From: Lawsonibacter sp900766145
Lineage (GTDB): Bacteria > Bacillota > Clostridia > Oscillospirales > Oscillospiraceae
DNA length: 64,000 nucleotides
Reading direction: 5' to 3' (one strand)
NCBI RefSeq assembly: GCF_030372275.1
Contig: NZ_JAUDDJ010000014.1
Shown: positions 40,659 through 49,173 of the stretch, one piece after another
Layout of the letters: each line of letters begins with the position of its first letter
Position numbering within the stretch: position 1 is the first letter of the stretch
The notes under the pieces: generated by a model
Told to the model about the DNA's origin: nothing
Database searches by the model: none
What the model saw: the letters and a program-made list of their open reading frames with translations, nothing else
Made by a program: the position numbers and the translations under genes

Positions 40659-41918
40659 TCAGGGCATCAGCGCCTGTCGGCTTTTTCCACCGGGCTGCGG
40701 GGCCACATTCCGGGTGTGGCGGATCTCCTCCCAGACTGTGGTCTTCTTAAAGTAGCATCCCACCGTGATGGGCAGCCAGCTCAGCAGGAACAGCCAGTAG
40801 CAGGCAACGCCCTTCCACAGGCGACGATCCCATTTGTTCTCCACCGTCACCACCAGCACCGCGGCTGCCGTAGCACCCAGGGCGCTGATCACCAGGTTCA
40901 GGGCAAAGGCCCCCAGGGCCAGGGACAGGGAGAAGTAGGGCCGGGAGCACCCCACCGCCAGAGCGGAGAGCACCGAGCTGCCCAGAGCGGCCACCTGATA
41001 GGCGGGCACCAGCATGGTGGCCCCCATATCAAACACCGCGCTGTCCGGCTTGCGCGTCATGCGCTCCATGATCACAGGCAGATACTGATGGGCAATCTGA
41101 ATGGTACCGCTGGTCCAGCGGCGGCGCTGCTTCACCGAGGTCTCATAGCTCAAAGGCTGCTCATCGTAGGTAATGGCCAGGGGTACCCACCAGATCTTCA
41201 CCTCTGCCATGGCCAGCTGCACCGACATCTCCAGATCCTCGCTGATGGTCTGGGTGCGCCAGCCGCCCATCTTCTCCAGCGCGGCGGCGGATACCATAAA
41301 GCCGGTGCCGCCCAGCATGGCGGACAGACCCAGCCCCGCCTTGCCGTTGTTGTGGAAGCGACTCATCATCCAGTAGTAGATGGAGTAGCAGCCGGAGAAG
41401 GCGCTGTCATAGGGATTCTTGCTGTCCCGGTAGCCCTGGGCTGCCCGAGCGCCGGCGCAGTAGGCATTGTTCATCTCTTTCAGGAAATCGGGGTGGGCCA
41501 CGTTGTCTGCGTCAAACACACAGAAGGCATCGTAGCCCTGACCGGCCAACTGATTATAGGCAAAGCGCATAACCTCGCCCTTGCTCTTGACCGGCACGGT
41601 GCACTCCAGCACCTTGGCTCCAAAGCTGGCCGCCGCCTGGGCGGTGTTGTCTGTACAGTTGTTGGGGATGACATACACGTCGTATAGCTCGGGGGGATAG
41701 TTCTGGGTCAGCAGGCTGTTGACCAGGGAGCCGATGACCAGCTCCTCGTTACGGGCAGCAATCAGGACCGCAAACCGGGTGTGGGCGGGATGCTTGCCGT
41801 AATCCATGGGGCGCCGCCAGGACATCAGAGCTGTCACAAAATAATAACCGCCCCAAACGGTCATTGCCAGACCCAATACGCTGGCAAAAGCCAGCATCAA
41901 TCGTGCGGTAAACTCCAT
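40659..41918 (-). CDS. Membrane processive family 2 glycosyltransferase
   Basis: A 419-aa protein with one amino-terminal membrane helix and a GT2 domain: VLIAARNEELVIGSLVNSLL (nucleotide-sugar binding), DAFCVFDADNVAHPDFL (DxD), ISEDLEMSVQLAM (catalytic Asp) and the processive signature KQRRRWTSGT (Q/RxxRW). Three or more membrane helices follow after residue 300. It resembles hyaluronan/cellulose/PNAG synthase-like enzymes, but the polymer is unknown and no partner genes are adjacent. The start at 41918 has AAAGGAGG at proper distance. Confidence 0.88.
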   Translation of the reverse strand: MEFTARLMLAFASVLGLAMTVWGGYYFVTALMSWRRPMDYGKHPAHTRFAVLIAARNEELVIGSLVNSLLTQNYPPELYDVYVIPNNCTDNTAQAAASFGAKVLECTVPVKSKGEVMRFAYNQLAGQGYDAFCVFDADNVAHPDFLKEMNNAYCAGARAAQGYRDSKNPYDSAFSGCYSIYYWMMSRFHNNGKAGLGLSAMLGGTGFMVSAAALEKMGGWRTQTISEDLEMSVQLAMAEVKIWWVPLAITYDEQPLSYETSVKQRRRWTSGTIQIAHQYLPVIMERMTRKPDSAVFDMGATMLVPAYQVAALGSSVLSALAVGCSRPYFSLSLALGAFALNLVISALGATAAAVLVVTVENKWDRRLWKGVACYWLFLLSWLPITVGCYFKKTTVWEEIRHTRNVAPQPGGKSRQALMP

Positions 41919-42080
41919 GGTCCATTCCTCCTTTGCTTGATGGTCCCAGTTTAGCAATGAAATGTTAAGCCCGCACCATATAAATCATTAAGATTTTTAA
42001 AAGATCTCTTTAAAATACCCTATTTCCCTCTGCTTCACCATTTTTATTCCAATGCGTGGAAAAATTAACAGAATGTTTGT

Positions 42081-42109
42081 TTGCCTTTTTGTTGGGTGTC
42101 CTTTATAAT
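42081..42109 (+). promoter_or_regulatory. Sigma-A promoter of the OpuC-type operon
   Basis: TTGCCT (42081-42086), 17-bp spacer, TATAAT (42104-42109), giving a leader of about 120 nt. The 41919-42080 part of the gap is AT-rich with no other feature. Confidence 0.75.
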
Positions 42110-42177
42110 ATTTACATAATACTTTTTATTATCATCTTCTCTTTGTTGTTCCTTTTCACCCAATATAGTGCTGCACA

Positions 42178-42230
42178 ACCGCCTTTGCGTTTCCATTTTT
42201 CTGGTTTTGCCGCGCTATCGCAAAGGAGGT
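42178..42230 (+). promoter_or_regulatory. Hairpin that would bury the OpuCA Shine-Dalgarno site
   Basis: ACCGCCTTTGCG (42178-42189) is complementary, with one mismatch, to CGCAAAGGAGGT (42219-42230), which contains the whole Shine-Dalgarno sequence of the next gene. The loop is 29 nt. This predicts translational control of the transporter. Confidence 0.65.
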
Positions 42231-42236
42231 ACCTAT

Positions 42237-43349
42237 TTGCTTCAGTTTGAACATGTCTCCCTGGCCTACGGCTCCCAGCAGATCCTGGACGATCTGTGCT
42301 TTCAAATTCCGGACGGTCAAATGACCGTGCTCATCGGTCCGTCTGGCTGCGGCAAAACCACCACGTTGAAAATGATCAACCGACTCATTGAGCCCACCAG
42401 CGGAAAGATCTACCTGGACGGCGAGGACATCGCTACCAAGGACAAAGTAGATTTGCGCCGTCACATCGGCTACGTAATCCAGCAGATCGGCCTGTTCCCC
42501 AACATGACGGTGGCTCAGAATATCTGCGTGGTACCCACCCTGCTGAAATACAGCAAGGAGGAGTGTGACCGCATCGCCCGGCAGCTGCTGGAAATGGTCA
42601 ACCTCCCCTATGAGCAGTACGCCCATAAATATCCCAGCGAGATGTCCGGCGGACAGCAGCAGCGCATCGGCATTCTCCGCGCCCTGGCCGCCTCGCCCCC
42701 TATCGTCCTCATGGACGAGCCCTTCTCCGCCCTGGACCCCATGACCCGCCGCTCCCTGCAGCAGGAGGTGCGCAACCTTCAGCAGAAGCTGCATAAGACC
42801 ATTGTCTTTGTCACCCATGACATGGAGGAGGCGCTGGATCTGGCCGATATGATTGTCTTTATGGATCACGGCAAAATCCTACAGATGGCACCCCCGGAGG
42901 AGATGCTGGCCCATCCGGCCACCGGGCAGATTCAGGACTTTTTGGGCAAGTTCATCCAGACCAACTCCCCCAACGACCTGACCGCCGCCGACTTTATGCG
43001 CACCGGCGTTTACGCCGTCTCTGCCAACCGGGGCATCAACGAGTGTATCAGCAAAATGCAGCGCCACAACGTAGATACTCTGCTGGTGGTAGACGATCAG
43101 GGCAAATATCAGGGCACTGTCTCCATTGCCGATATCCGTCTCACCGGCCATGTGGTCAAGACCATCCAGCCCCTCATCCGCTGCAACACCCCCACCGTCC
43201 ACGCCCAGGACAACGCCAAGGACTGCTTCGACCAGCTTATCTCCAGCGGCGCCCCTTACCTTGTGGTGCTGGGAGATGAGGAACAGGTGGCCGGTATTAT
43301 TACCAAAACCAGCATGGCCTCCGCCATGGCAGAGCAGCTTTGGGGGTGA
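42237..43349 (+). CDS. opuCA: Osmoprotectant/betaine ABC transporter ATP-binding protein with CBS domains (OpuCA/ProV type)
   Basis: A 370-aa protein. The ABC domain has Walker A IGPSGCGKTTTLKM near residue 36, Q-loop GYVIQQIGLFPNMTV, signature EMSGGQQQRIGILRALA and Walker B IVLMDEPFSALD. The carboxy-terminal half contains a CBS pair (about residues 250-368), the region that senses ionic strength or c-di-AMP in homologues. The only well-placed start is TTG 42237, 6 bases after AAAGGAGGT. Compatible-solute import under osmotic stress is the expected role. Confidence 0.92.
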   Translation: MLQFEHVSLAYGSQQILDDLCFQIPDGQMTVLIGPSGCGKTTTLKMINRLIEPTSGKIYLDGEDIATKDKVDLRRHIGYVIQQIGLFPNMTVAQNICVVPTLLKYSKEECDRIARQLLEMVNLPYEQYAHKYPSEMSGGQQQRIGILRALAASPPIVLMDEPFSALDPMTRRSLQQEVRNLQQKLHKTIVFVTHDMEEALDLADMIVFMDHGKILQMAPPEEMLAHPATGQIQDFLGKFIQTNSPNDLTAADFMRTGVYAVSANRGINECISKMQRHNVDTLLVVDDQGKYQGTVSIADIRLTGHVVKTIQPLIRCNTPTVHAQDNAKDCFDQLISSGAPYLVVLGDEEQVAGIITKTSMASAMAEQLWG

Positions 43350-43355
43350 GGCAGA

Positions 43356-43985
43356 GTGACATTTCACGACTTACCAAAGGCTCTGCTGGAACATCTGGGC
43401 TTCACCTTTGTCTCGGTAGCGGTGGGCTTTGTGCTGGGCGTGCTGCTGGGCATTCTGCTCTCCCGTCTTCCGAAAAACCTGTCCAAGCTGATTTTGCCCA
43501 TTCTCTCCATCTTCAACACGATTCCCGGTGTGGTGTTTGTGGGCCTGCTGTTCTTGGTGCTGGGGATGCAGCCCATTACGGTGCTTATCGCCCTGTCCAT
43601 TTACGCCACCTTCCCCATTCTAAAAAACACCTACGCCGGTCTCTCCTCGGTGGAGGGGCAGTATATTGAGGCAGCCAAGGGCTGCGGCATGAGCCCGGTT
43701 CAGTGTCTCGTCCGGGTGGAACTGCCCCTGGCGCTGCCCACCATCATTGGCGGACTGCGCATGTCCACCGTCTACACCGTCAGCTGGGCGGTGCTGGCCG
43801 CTATGATTGGCCAGGGCGGCCTTGGCACCTTCATCTACGCGGGCGTCAGCGCCAATGACAACGGTCTCATCCTGCTGGGTGCCGTTCCCGCCGCCATTCT
43901 GGCCTTTGTGCTGGGCTCCCTGGTAGACGGCCTCCAGCGCCGGGCCGTACCCCGGGGCATGCGGAAGGGAGGTGGGGACCTGTGA
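43356..43985 (+). CDS. opuCB: Osmoprotectant ABC transporter permease (OpuCB type)
   Basis: A 209-aa inner-membrane permease with five to six helices and the BPD-transport signature EAAKGCGMSPVQCLVRVELPLALPTIIGG (the EAA loop that docks the ATPase) at about residues 108-136. GTG start with GGGTGAGG upstream. It starts 6 bp after opuCA and overlaps the next gene by 4 bp (GTGA), so the three genes are one translationally linked operon. Confidence 0.93.
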   Translation: MTFHDLPKALLEHLGFTFVSVAVGFVLGVLLGILLSRLPKNLSKLILPILSIFNTIPGVVFVGLLFLVLGMQPITVLIALSIYATFPILKNTYAGLSSVEGQYIEAAKGCGMSPVQCLVRVELPLALPTIIGGLRMSTVYTVSWAVLAAMIGQGGLGTFIYAGVSANDNGLILLGAVPAAILAFVLGSLVDGLQRRAVPRGMRKGGGDL

Positions 43986-45520
43986 CCTTCCAGATTGTCT
44001 TTGAACACCTGGCCATGGTCATTGTGGCCCTGCTGTTTGCCCTCATCGCCGGTGTCCCCCTGGGCATTCTCTCCTACTTCTATCCCCGGGCGGGCAAGAT
44101 CATCCTGCGGGTGGTGGACCTCATCCAGACCACCCCCGCCCTGGCTCTGCTGGGTATTATCATGGTGTTTATGGGGGCCGGAAAGCCCACCGTCATTGTG
44201 GGTCTGGCCCTCTACTCCCTGCTGCCCATTGTGCGCAACACGGTGTTGGGGCTTAACCAAGTGCCCTCCGCCCTGAAAGAGGCGGCCACCGGCATGGGCA
44301 TGACCCGCATGTACCAGCTGCGGCGGGTGGAGATCCCCCTGGCCGCCCCCATCATCTTTACCGGCGTGCGCATTGCCGCCGTCAATGCCATCGGCACCGC
44401 GGTCTTTGCCGCCATGGTGGGCGGCGGAGGCCTGGGCAACATCATCAACACCGGCATCCGGCAAAATGATATGAAGGCCATCCTCAGCGGCACCGGCGTG
44501 CTCATGGCCATGGCCCTTATTCTGGATCTCATCATGGCCCTGGTAGAGCATCGCATGAACCGCCGCTCCGACCGCGCCCCCTCCCCTGCCGGCAAGCTGT
44601 TCACCCGGGTTGTAGCGGCAGTGACCGCTCTGGCCTGCGTGGCCCTTACCGTGTGGACCTTCCTTCCCCAGCAGGAGGACGGCCTTGTTCTCTATGAGGG
44701 GCAGTTCTCCGAGGTTCAGCTGGTCAACAGCATGATCAAGCAGCTGGTGGAGGACCGCTACGACCTTACCGTCACCATCAAGGACCAGATGACAGCGGTC
44801 AATAACTTCAACGCCATGACGGGACAGGACCACAGCTGTGACCTGATGTACACCTGGGACGGCACCCTGCTGACCACTATCATGGGTCTGGACACCACAG
44901 ACATTCCCGATGGGCAGACCCTCTATGACTTTGTCAACGAGAAGATGAACACAGAGTACGACGCCCGCCTCATGGGCAAGATCGGCGTGAACAACACCTA
45001 CGCCATCGGCGTCACTCAGCAAGTTATGGACACCTATCACCCCACCAAAATCAGCGACCTGGTGCCTGTCGCCGGCGAACTGCGCTTCGGCGCCGAGTCC
45101 GACTTCTTCACCAGCGCAGGCAGCATGAAGTACGACCCCTTCGTTCAGTTCTATGGCCTGAACTTTGCCAAGGCTACCCCGGTGGACATCATGCTCAAGT
45201 ACACTGCCATCGAGCAGGGCGCCTATGATGTCATGGTCGTCTATGCCACCGACGGCCTGAACATCCGGGCGGGCCTCACCGTTCTGGAGGACGACCTGCA
45301 CTTCTTCCCCGATTACTACGGCACCATTCTGGTGCGCAACGATGTATTTGAGCGCTTTGAGGAGCAGGCCCCCGACCTGGAGGAAACCTTGTCCCTGCTC
45401 AATGACAAGTTCACCGACCAGCTCATGAGCCAGCTCACCTACCGGGTGGACGTGGAGCAGGAGCCCGTGGACCAGGTGGCCCACGACTTCCTGGTGGAGG
45501 CGGGCCTGCTGGAGCAGTAA
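43982..45520 (+). CDS. Fused osmoprotectant permease and substrate-binding protein (OpuCD-OpuCC fusion)
   Basis: A 512-aa protein. Residues 1-205 are a second permease domain with its own EAA loop (EAATGMGMTRMYQLRRVEIPLAAPIIFTG). Residues 215-235 are a further membrane helix. Residues 240-512 are an extracytosolic OpuAC-type binding domain (LYEGQFSEVQLVNSMIKQLVEDRY onward) that would capture betaine, carnitine or choline. Fusion fixes stoichiometry and tethers the binding protein without a lipoprotein anchor. It is followed by a strong terminator. Confidence 0.92.
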   Translation: MTFQIVFEHLAMVIVALLFALIAGVPLGILSYFYPRAGKIILRVVDLIQTTPALALLGIIMVFMGAGKPTVIVGLALYSLLPIVRNTVLGLNQVPSALKEAATGMGMTRMYQLRRVEIPLAAPIIFTGVRIAAVNAIGTAVFAAMVGGGGLGNIINTGIRQNDMKAILSGTGVLMAMALILDLIMALVEHRMNRRSDRAPSPAGKLFTRVVAAVTALACVALTVWTFLPQQEDGLVLYEGQFSEVQLVNSMIKQLVEDRYDLTVTIKDQMTAVNNFNAMTGQDHSCDLMYTWDGTLLTTIMGLDTTDIPDGQTLYDFVNEKMNTEYDARLMGKIGVNNTYAIGVTQQVMDTYHPTKISDLVPVAGELRFGAESDFFTSAGSMKYDPFVQFYGLNFAKATPVDIMLKYTAIEQGAYDVMVVYATDGLNIRAGLTVLEDDLHFFPDYYGTILVRNDVFERFEEQAPDLEETLSLLNDKFTDQLMSQLTYRVDVEQEPVDQVAHDFLVEAGLLEQ

Positions 45521-45558
45521 GCGCTCTGTCTTTCCACAATTTTTTGAAAAAAGTGCAA

Positions 45559-45604
45559 AAAGAGTCCCGTGTCAGCCTTTCGATCTGACACGGGGCTCTT
45601 TTCT
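45559..45604. terminator. Bidirectional terminator after the OpuC-type operon
   Basis: AAGAGTCCCGTGTCAG, 9-base loop, CTGACACGGGGCTCTTTT; also ends the convergent cotH operon. Confidence 0.9.
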
Positions 45605-45625
45605 TCTCTTCTCTTTTGGTTTCTC

Positions 45626-47665
45626 TTACACCCGTTTGCGGTACCGCCAGGCAAAGGCCAGTCCCGCCAGGAGCACCACAGCGCTGGCTGCCAGCAAAAT
45701 CCCGTTCTCCAGACCTTGATCGCTCTGGAGCATTCCCTGTTCTCCGGGCATGCCTTCTTCCATTGCCCACTGTCCCGGCCGGGTCATCCCATCTGTCTGG
45801 GTGCTGTTATCCCCACTCTCCGATGCCAGGGTTCCATCCTGGGTGGGCATGGTTTGGCTGGCATCAGGCTGCGTCTGAGGCATTCCTTCCTCCAGTTGGC
45901 CGCCAGCCTGCTGTGTTTGCGGCGGCTGCTGAGACAGCTGGGTCTGCGCCCCCTCCTGGGATTGCGCAGGCTGTGACTGTGTCTCCTGCTCTCCAGACGG
46001 GCTGCCCAGATCTTCCCGCTCCATGGGACCGCCCATACCGCCGCCCATGGAGTTGTTCATGGTACCCATGTCTGAAATACTCAGCTCCGAGGCGTCCACC
46101 AGAGCACTGCTGTCCTCGGCCTGGCCGTCCAATGTGGAGGGAATGGTCCCGTCCAGCTGGCCCCGGATGCTCTCGGCCCGCAGCAGACAGAACTGCTCCA
46201 ACGTCTCGATTCCCGTCTCAAACTCCTCATAGGTACAGAATTTGGTGGGGTCTTTTTCCACATAGGGGGCAATGAGGGCCTTGGTCTGGGCCATCATCTG
46301 GGCAAAATAGCCGCTGTCAAAGTAGGAGGAGATAAATTCCTCAAAATACTGATGGTAGAGCTGGGTGTACTCTTCGCTGGCAAAAATCCAGGCCAGCATG
46401 GGCCGGGAATCCACCGTCCCGCCGGACACCGGGGTGTCGATGGGGTAGTTTACCATGAAGGTGGCATCCTGTCCTCCCTGGAAGCCGCCAAAGGCCAGAT
46501 TGTAATCCCAGGGAATCATGGACAGCTGGCCGTCCTCTTCATAGAGGTAGTAGTTGTGGATCATGGAGCCGGTATAGCTGTCAAAGTTACACACAAAATT
46601 GTGCACCACAAAGTAGCGGATTACCTCGTCCACGTCCACCACACTCTCAATATTCTCACCCTCATTCAGCTGCTTGAGGGAGTCGATGAGCCGGTCCTTG
46701 TCGGTGTCGGTGATGTCGGTCTTAGCGTTGTCAAAGATGTTGGAGTAGCTGTCGTAGTCGTCGTCGGTGTAGATGAGAGACACATCGTCGCTTCCCATCA
46801 TACCGCCGCCCCGGCCGCCGTTCTCTCCAAAGCCCTCGGGCATGCTTTCGGTGCGTTCTCCAAAGGCCCCTTCTTCGGGCAGCTCCGGCATCGCTCCGCC
46901 GTCCATACCAGGAGGCGACATCCCCCCCGGGCGCTGCCCCTTCATGGCCTGCCGGTCTATGTTGGTATCCTGACTCGCTTCGTCACCCCGGCCATCTATC
47001 CAGTCCCCCATGTTAAAGGCGCCGCCGTTGCCCCGGCCGCCGCCCATGCTCATACTGTCGGGCTTATAGAGCTCCCCGTAGTCGCTGCCGTAATTGCGCT
47101 CCAGGAAGGATTCCTCCACCCCTTCTACCGCCAGATACAGGCCCCAGTCTTCTCCGTTGACGGTGATATACACATAGCTGCACAAAGGGGCGTCCACTCC
47201 AAAATAGCCCATCATCTGGTAACTAAGGTAGTCCTTCATATAGGTGTTATCCTGGATGATATTGTTGAGACTGAGCTTATCCAGGCCGTGATAGCTGATG
47301 GTGCTGTCATAGTGGTCAAACTCCACCTTGAAGCTGTACCGGTCGTTTCCGTAGCTGGCCACCTGGGTCAAAGAGGTGTTGCCCTTGGCGCGAATGGCCA
47401 CATTGTGATAGCTCTCGTTGTCGATCACCAGATCACATACCACATATTCCTCGTCGGTACACCCTTCCAGAAACCCCTCCCAGTCGTCCATAACAATGTC
47501 GATGGTGTGGACCCGGGAGGTATCAAACAGGCGGCTCTCGTAGCCTTGGACGGTGGAAGCGGCCTGGATTCCCAGAGAAGATGCGTTTAAAAACACAACG
47601 GTCAGCACCAAAGCCAGGGCCAGCGCCAGACAGCAGATCTTGTCTATGTGTTTATGGGTCGACAT
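45626..47665 (-). CDS. CotH-family kinase-like surface protein
   Basis: A 679-aa secreted, membrane-anchored protein. A signal/anchor helix lies at residues 12-35. The CotH kinase fold covers about residues 45-500, with IRAKGNTSLTQ, DKLSLNNIIQDNTYMKDYLSYQMM, WGLYLAVEGVEESFLERNYG and the metal-binding IPWDYNLAFGGFQGG. An insertion rich in Gly/Met/Pro (about residues 205-290) interrupts the fold. A Gln/Thr/Ser stalk (540-640) leads to a carboxy-terminal membrane helix and RYRKRV. CotH proteins phosphorylate extracellular substrates. The gene is last in the VTC-DUF4956-cotH operon. Confidence 0.88.
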   Translation of the reverse strand: MSTHKHIDKICCLALALALVLTVVFLNASSLGIQAASTVQGYESRLFDTSRVHTIDIVMDDWEGFLEGCTDEEYVVCDLVIDNESYHNVAIRAKGNTSLTQVASYGNDRYSFKVEFDHYDSTISYHGLDKLSLNNIIQDNTYMKDYLSYQMMGYFGVDAPLCSYVYITVNGEDWGLYLAVEGVEESFLERNYGSDYGELYKPDSMSMGGGRGNGGAFNMGDWIDGRGDEASQDTNIDRQAMKGQRPGGMSPPGMDGGAMPELPEEGAFGERTESMPEGFGENGGRGGGMMGSDDVSLIYTDDDYDSYSNIFDNAKTDITDTDKDRLIDSLKQLNEGENIESVVDVDEVIRYFVVHNFVCNFDSYTGSMIHNYYLYEEDGQLSMIPWDYNLAFGGFQGGQDATFMVNYPIDTPVSGGTVDSRPMLAWIFASEEYTQLYHQYFEEFISSYFDSGYFAQMMAQTKALIAPYVEKDPTKFCTYEEFETGIETLEQFCLLRAESIRGQLDGTIPSTLDGQAEDSSALVDASELSISDMGTMNNSMGGGMGGPMEREDLGSPSGEQETQSQPAQSQEGAQTQLSQQPPQTQQAGGQLEEGMPQTQPDASQTMPTQDGTLASESGDNSTQTDGMTRPGQWAMEEGMPGEQGMLQSDQGLENGILLAASAVVLLAGLAFAWRYRKRV

Positions 47666-47680
47666 GGTCTGCTCCTCTCC

Positions 47681-48352
47681 TTATCCCATATAATCTCCGT
47701 TATAACTGACCAGCACGGCGCTGGACACTCCCTCCATCTCGGAGAGGGCATTGATAAAATCGGTGTTCTCGTCCTTCATCCGCACTTCCAGGTTCAGCTC
47801 CACGGCCCCCTTCTGGACGGTCTTGCTCTTCACGGCGAGCCGCTGGACCTTCTCCTTCAAAAAGCCGGTGGCTGCCGCCTCGCTCTCATGGCCATCGCAG
47901 CGGAGCACGACGATGTAGGGATTTACATGGGACTTTTTATTGGCAAAGATCAGCAGGAACACGCCGATAAACACACTGCCGAACACGGCCAGAGGAATGA
48001 GGCCCGCCGCCAGCACGATGCCCGCAGCAATGGACCAGAACAGGAAGGCGATGTCCAGGGGCTCCTTGATGGCGGTGCGGAAACGGACGATGGACAGGGC
48101 GCCCACCATGCCCAGAGACAGCACCACATTGGAGGTGACCGCCAGAATCACCAGAGTGGTGATCATGGTGAGCGCCACCAGGGTCACACCGAAGCTGGAG
48201 GAGTACATCACTCCGGCAAAGGTCTTCTTATAGATGAGGAAAATAAACATACCCACCGCAAAGGCCAGCACCAGGGCCAGGGCCATATCCAACAGGGTGA
48301 CGCTGGTCATATTCTCCAGAAAGCTGGATTTAAAGATATCTTGAAAGGTCAT
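47681..48352 (-). CDS. DUF4956 membrane protein
   Basis: A 223-aa protein with about four membrane helices in residues 15-140 (IALALVLAFAVGMFIFLIYK; VVLSLGMVGALSIVRFRTAIKEPLD, a conserved DUF4956 motif) and a soluble carboxy-terminal ACT-like domain (residues 145-223). It is a constant companion of VTC-domain and CotH genes. A channel or assembly role in polyphosphate or surface polymer handling is proposed from context only. It sits 30 bp after the VTC gene and 15 bp before cotH. Confidence 0.88.
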   Translation of the reverse strand: MTFQDIFKSSFLENMTSVTLLDMALALVLAFAVGMFIFLIYKKTFAGVMYSSSFGVTLVALTMITTLVILAVTSNVVLSLGMVGALSIVRFRTAIKEPLDIAFLFWSIAAGIVLAAGLIPLAVFGSVFIGVFLLIFANKKSHVNPYIVVLRCDGHESEAAATGFLKEKVQRLAVKSKTVQKGAVELNLEVRMKDENTDFINALSEMEGVSSAVLVSYNGDYMG

Positions 48353-48382
48353 TTCGTTTCGCTCCTTCTTGTTTGTCCGCTC

Positions 48383-49054
48383 TCACCCGTAAATCCGGCA
48401 GGCGGCGTATTTGGAAAAGGCGGAGGTATGGGTTCTGGGAACCTGGACCAAGTCCCGGATGAGAGAGGGCAAAAATTGGTCCCACTTTACCTCCAGAATA
48501 GCAGGGGCGTCCCCCGCCGGAACGGTGACACAGTCCGGTTCTAAAAAGTCGGTATCCCCCAAAGCGGTGCGGATGTGATGGTCCAGGGTCACCCGCACAT
48601 TTCCCGGCGGGTAGACAAAGGATTCCCGGGTATAATCCACAATGGTCCGGGGCCGCAGGCCCTGGGTGATCATTTTGAAGCGCAGCTCCTGAACCAGAGG
48701 TTTTTCGCTCCCCTCCAGTCCAAAGGCATCTCCTCGGGCAATGACCTGGACCTCTTCCCAGTTCAGCCGGGCCTGCTCCTTACGGCAAAGACCGCTGTAC
48801 TTACTCTTCTTCTCCAGAAAAATCTGAGACAGATCCCCATTGTAGTATCGGACCCGGAATTTTTCCCGGCCGTTTACTCCATCCAGCTTTTCTCGCAGGG
48901 CCTTGTCCCTCAGGTTATCAAAGTACAAGCTTCGGATCTCATAGCTTCCGTTTACTGCATGCCGGTCCCGCTCCAGCACCGCTCCCAGGCGTGCCCGGAG
49001 GGCCAACAGATCGGAATGGCAGATCTCATGCTTCCACTCGTGGCGAAACTCCAT
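48383..49054 (-). CDS. VTC-domain protein (polyphosphate polymerase-like)
   Basis: A 224-aa CYTH/VTC tunnel-fold protein. The start EFRHEWKHEICHSDLLALRARL, the central basic strand SLYFDNLRDKALREKLDGV, and the FRVRYYNGDLSQIFLEKKSKYSGLCRKEQARL strands provide the Arg/Lys/Glu lining of the polyphosphate tunnel. In yeast Vtc4 this domain makes polyphosphate from ATP. Bacterial activity is inferred. ATG 49054 follows AAGGAGG; the longer reading frame lacks such a site. First gene of the three-gene operon. Confidence 0.88.
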   Translation of the reverse strand: MEFRHEWKHEICHSDLLALRARLGAVLERDRHAVNGSYEIRSLYFDNLRDKALREKLDGVNGREKFRVRYYNGDLSQIFLEKKSKYSGLCRKEQARLNWEEVQVIARGDAFGLEGSEKPLVQELRFKMITQGLRPRTIVDYTRESFVYPPGNVRVTLDHHIRTALGDTDFLEPDCVTVPAGDAPAILEVKWDQFLPSLIRDLVQVPRTHTSAFSKYAACRIYG

Positions 49055-49120
49055 CCCACAGCCTCCTTTCCATAGGGGGCCAGTATACTCTGTCAACCTT
49101 AGTTGTAGCTTAGAGGACAC

Positions 49121-49156
49121 AAAAAAACGGAGCAGAACTCGTCTGCTCCGTTTTTT
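49121..49156. terminator. Terminator after the CDF gene
   Basis: AAAAAACGGAGCAGA-ACTCG-TCTGCTCCGTTTTTT, perfect 15-bp stem. Confidence 0.93.
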
Positions 49157-49173
49157 GTATCCACCGCTTTTCC

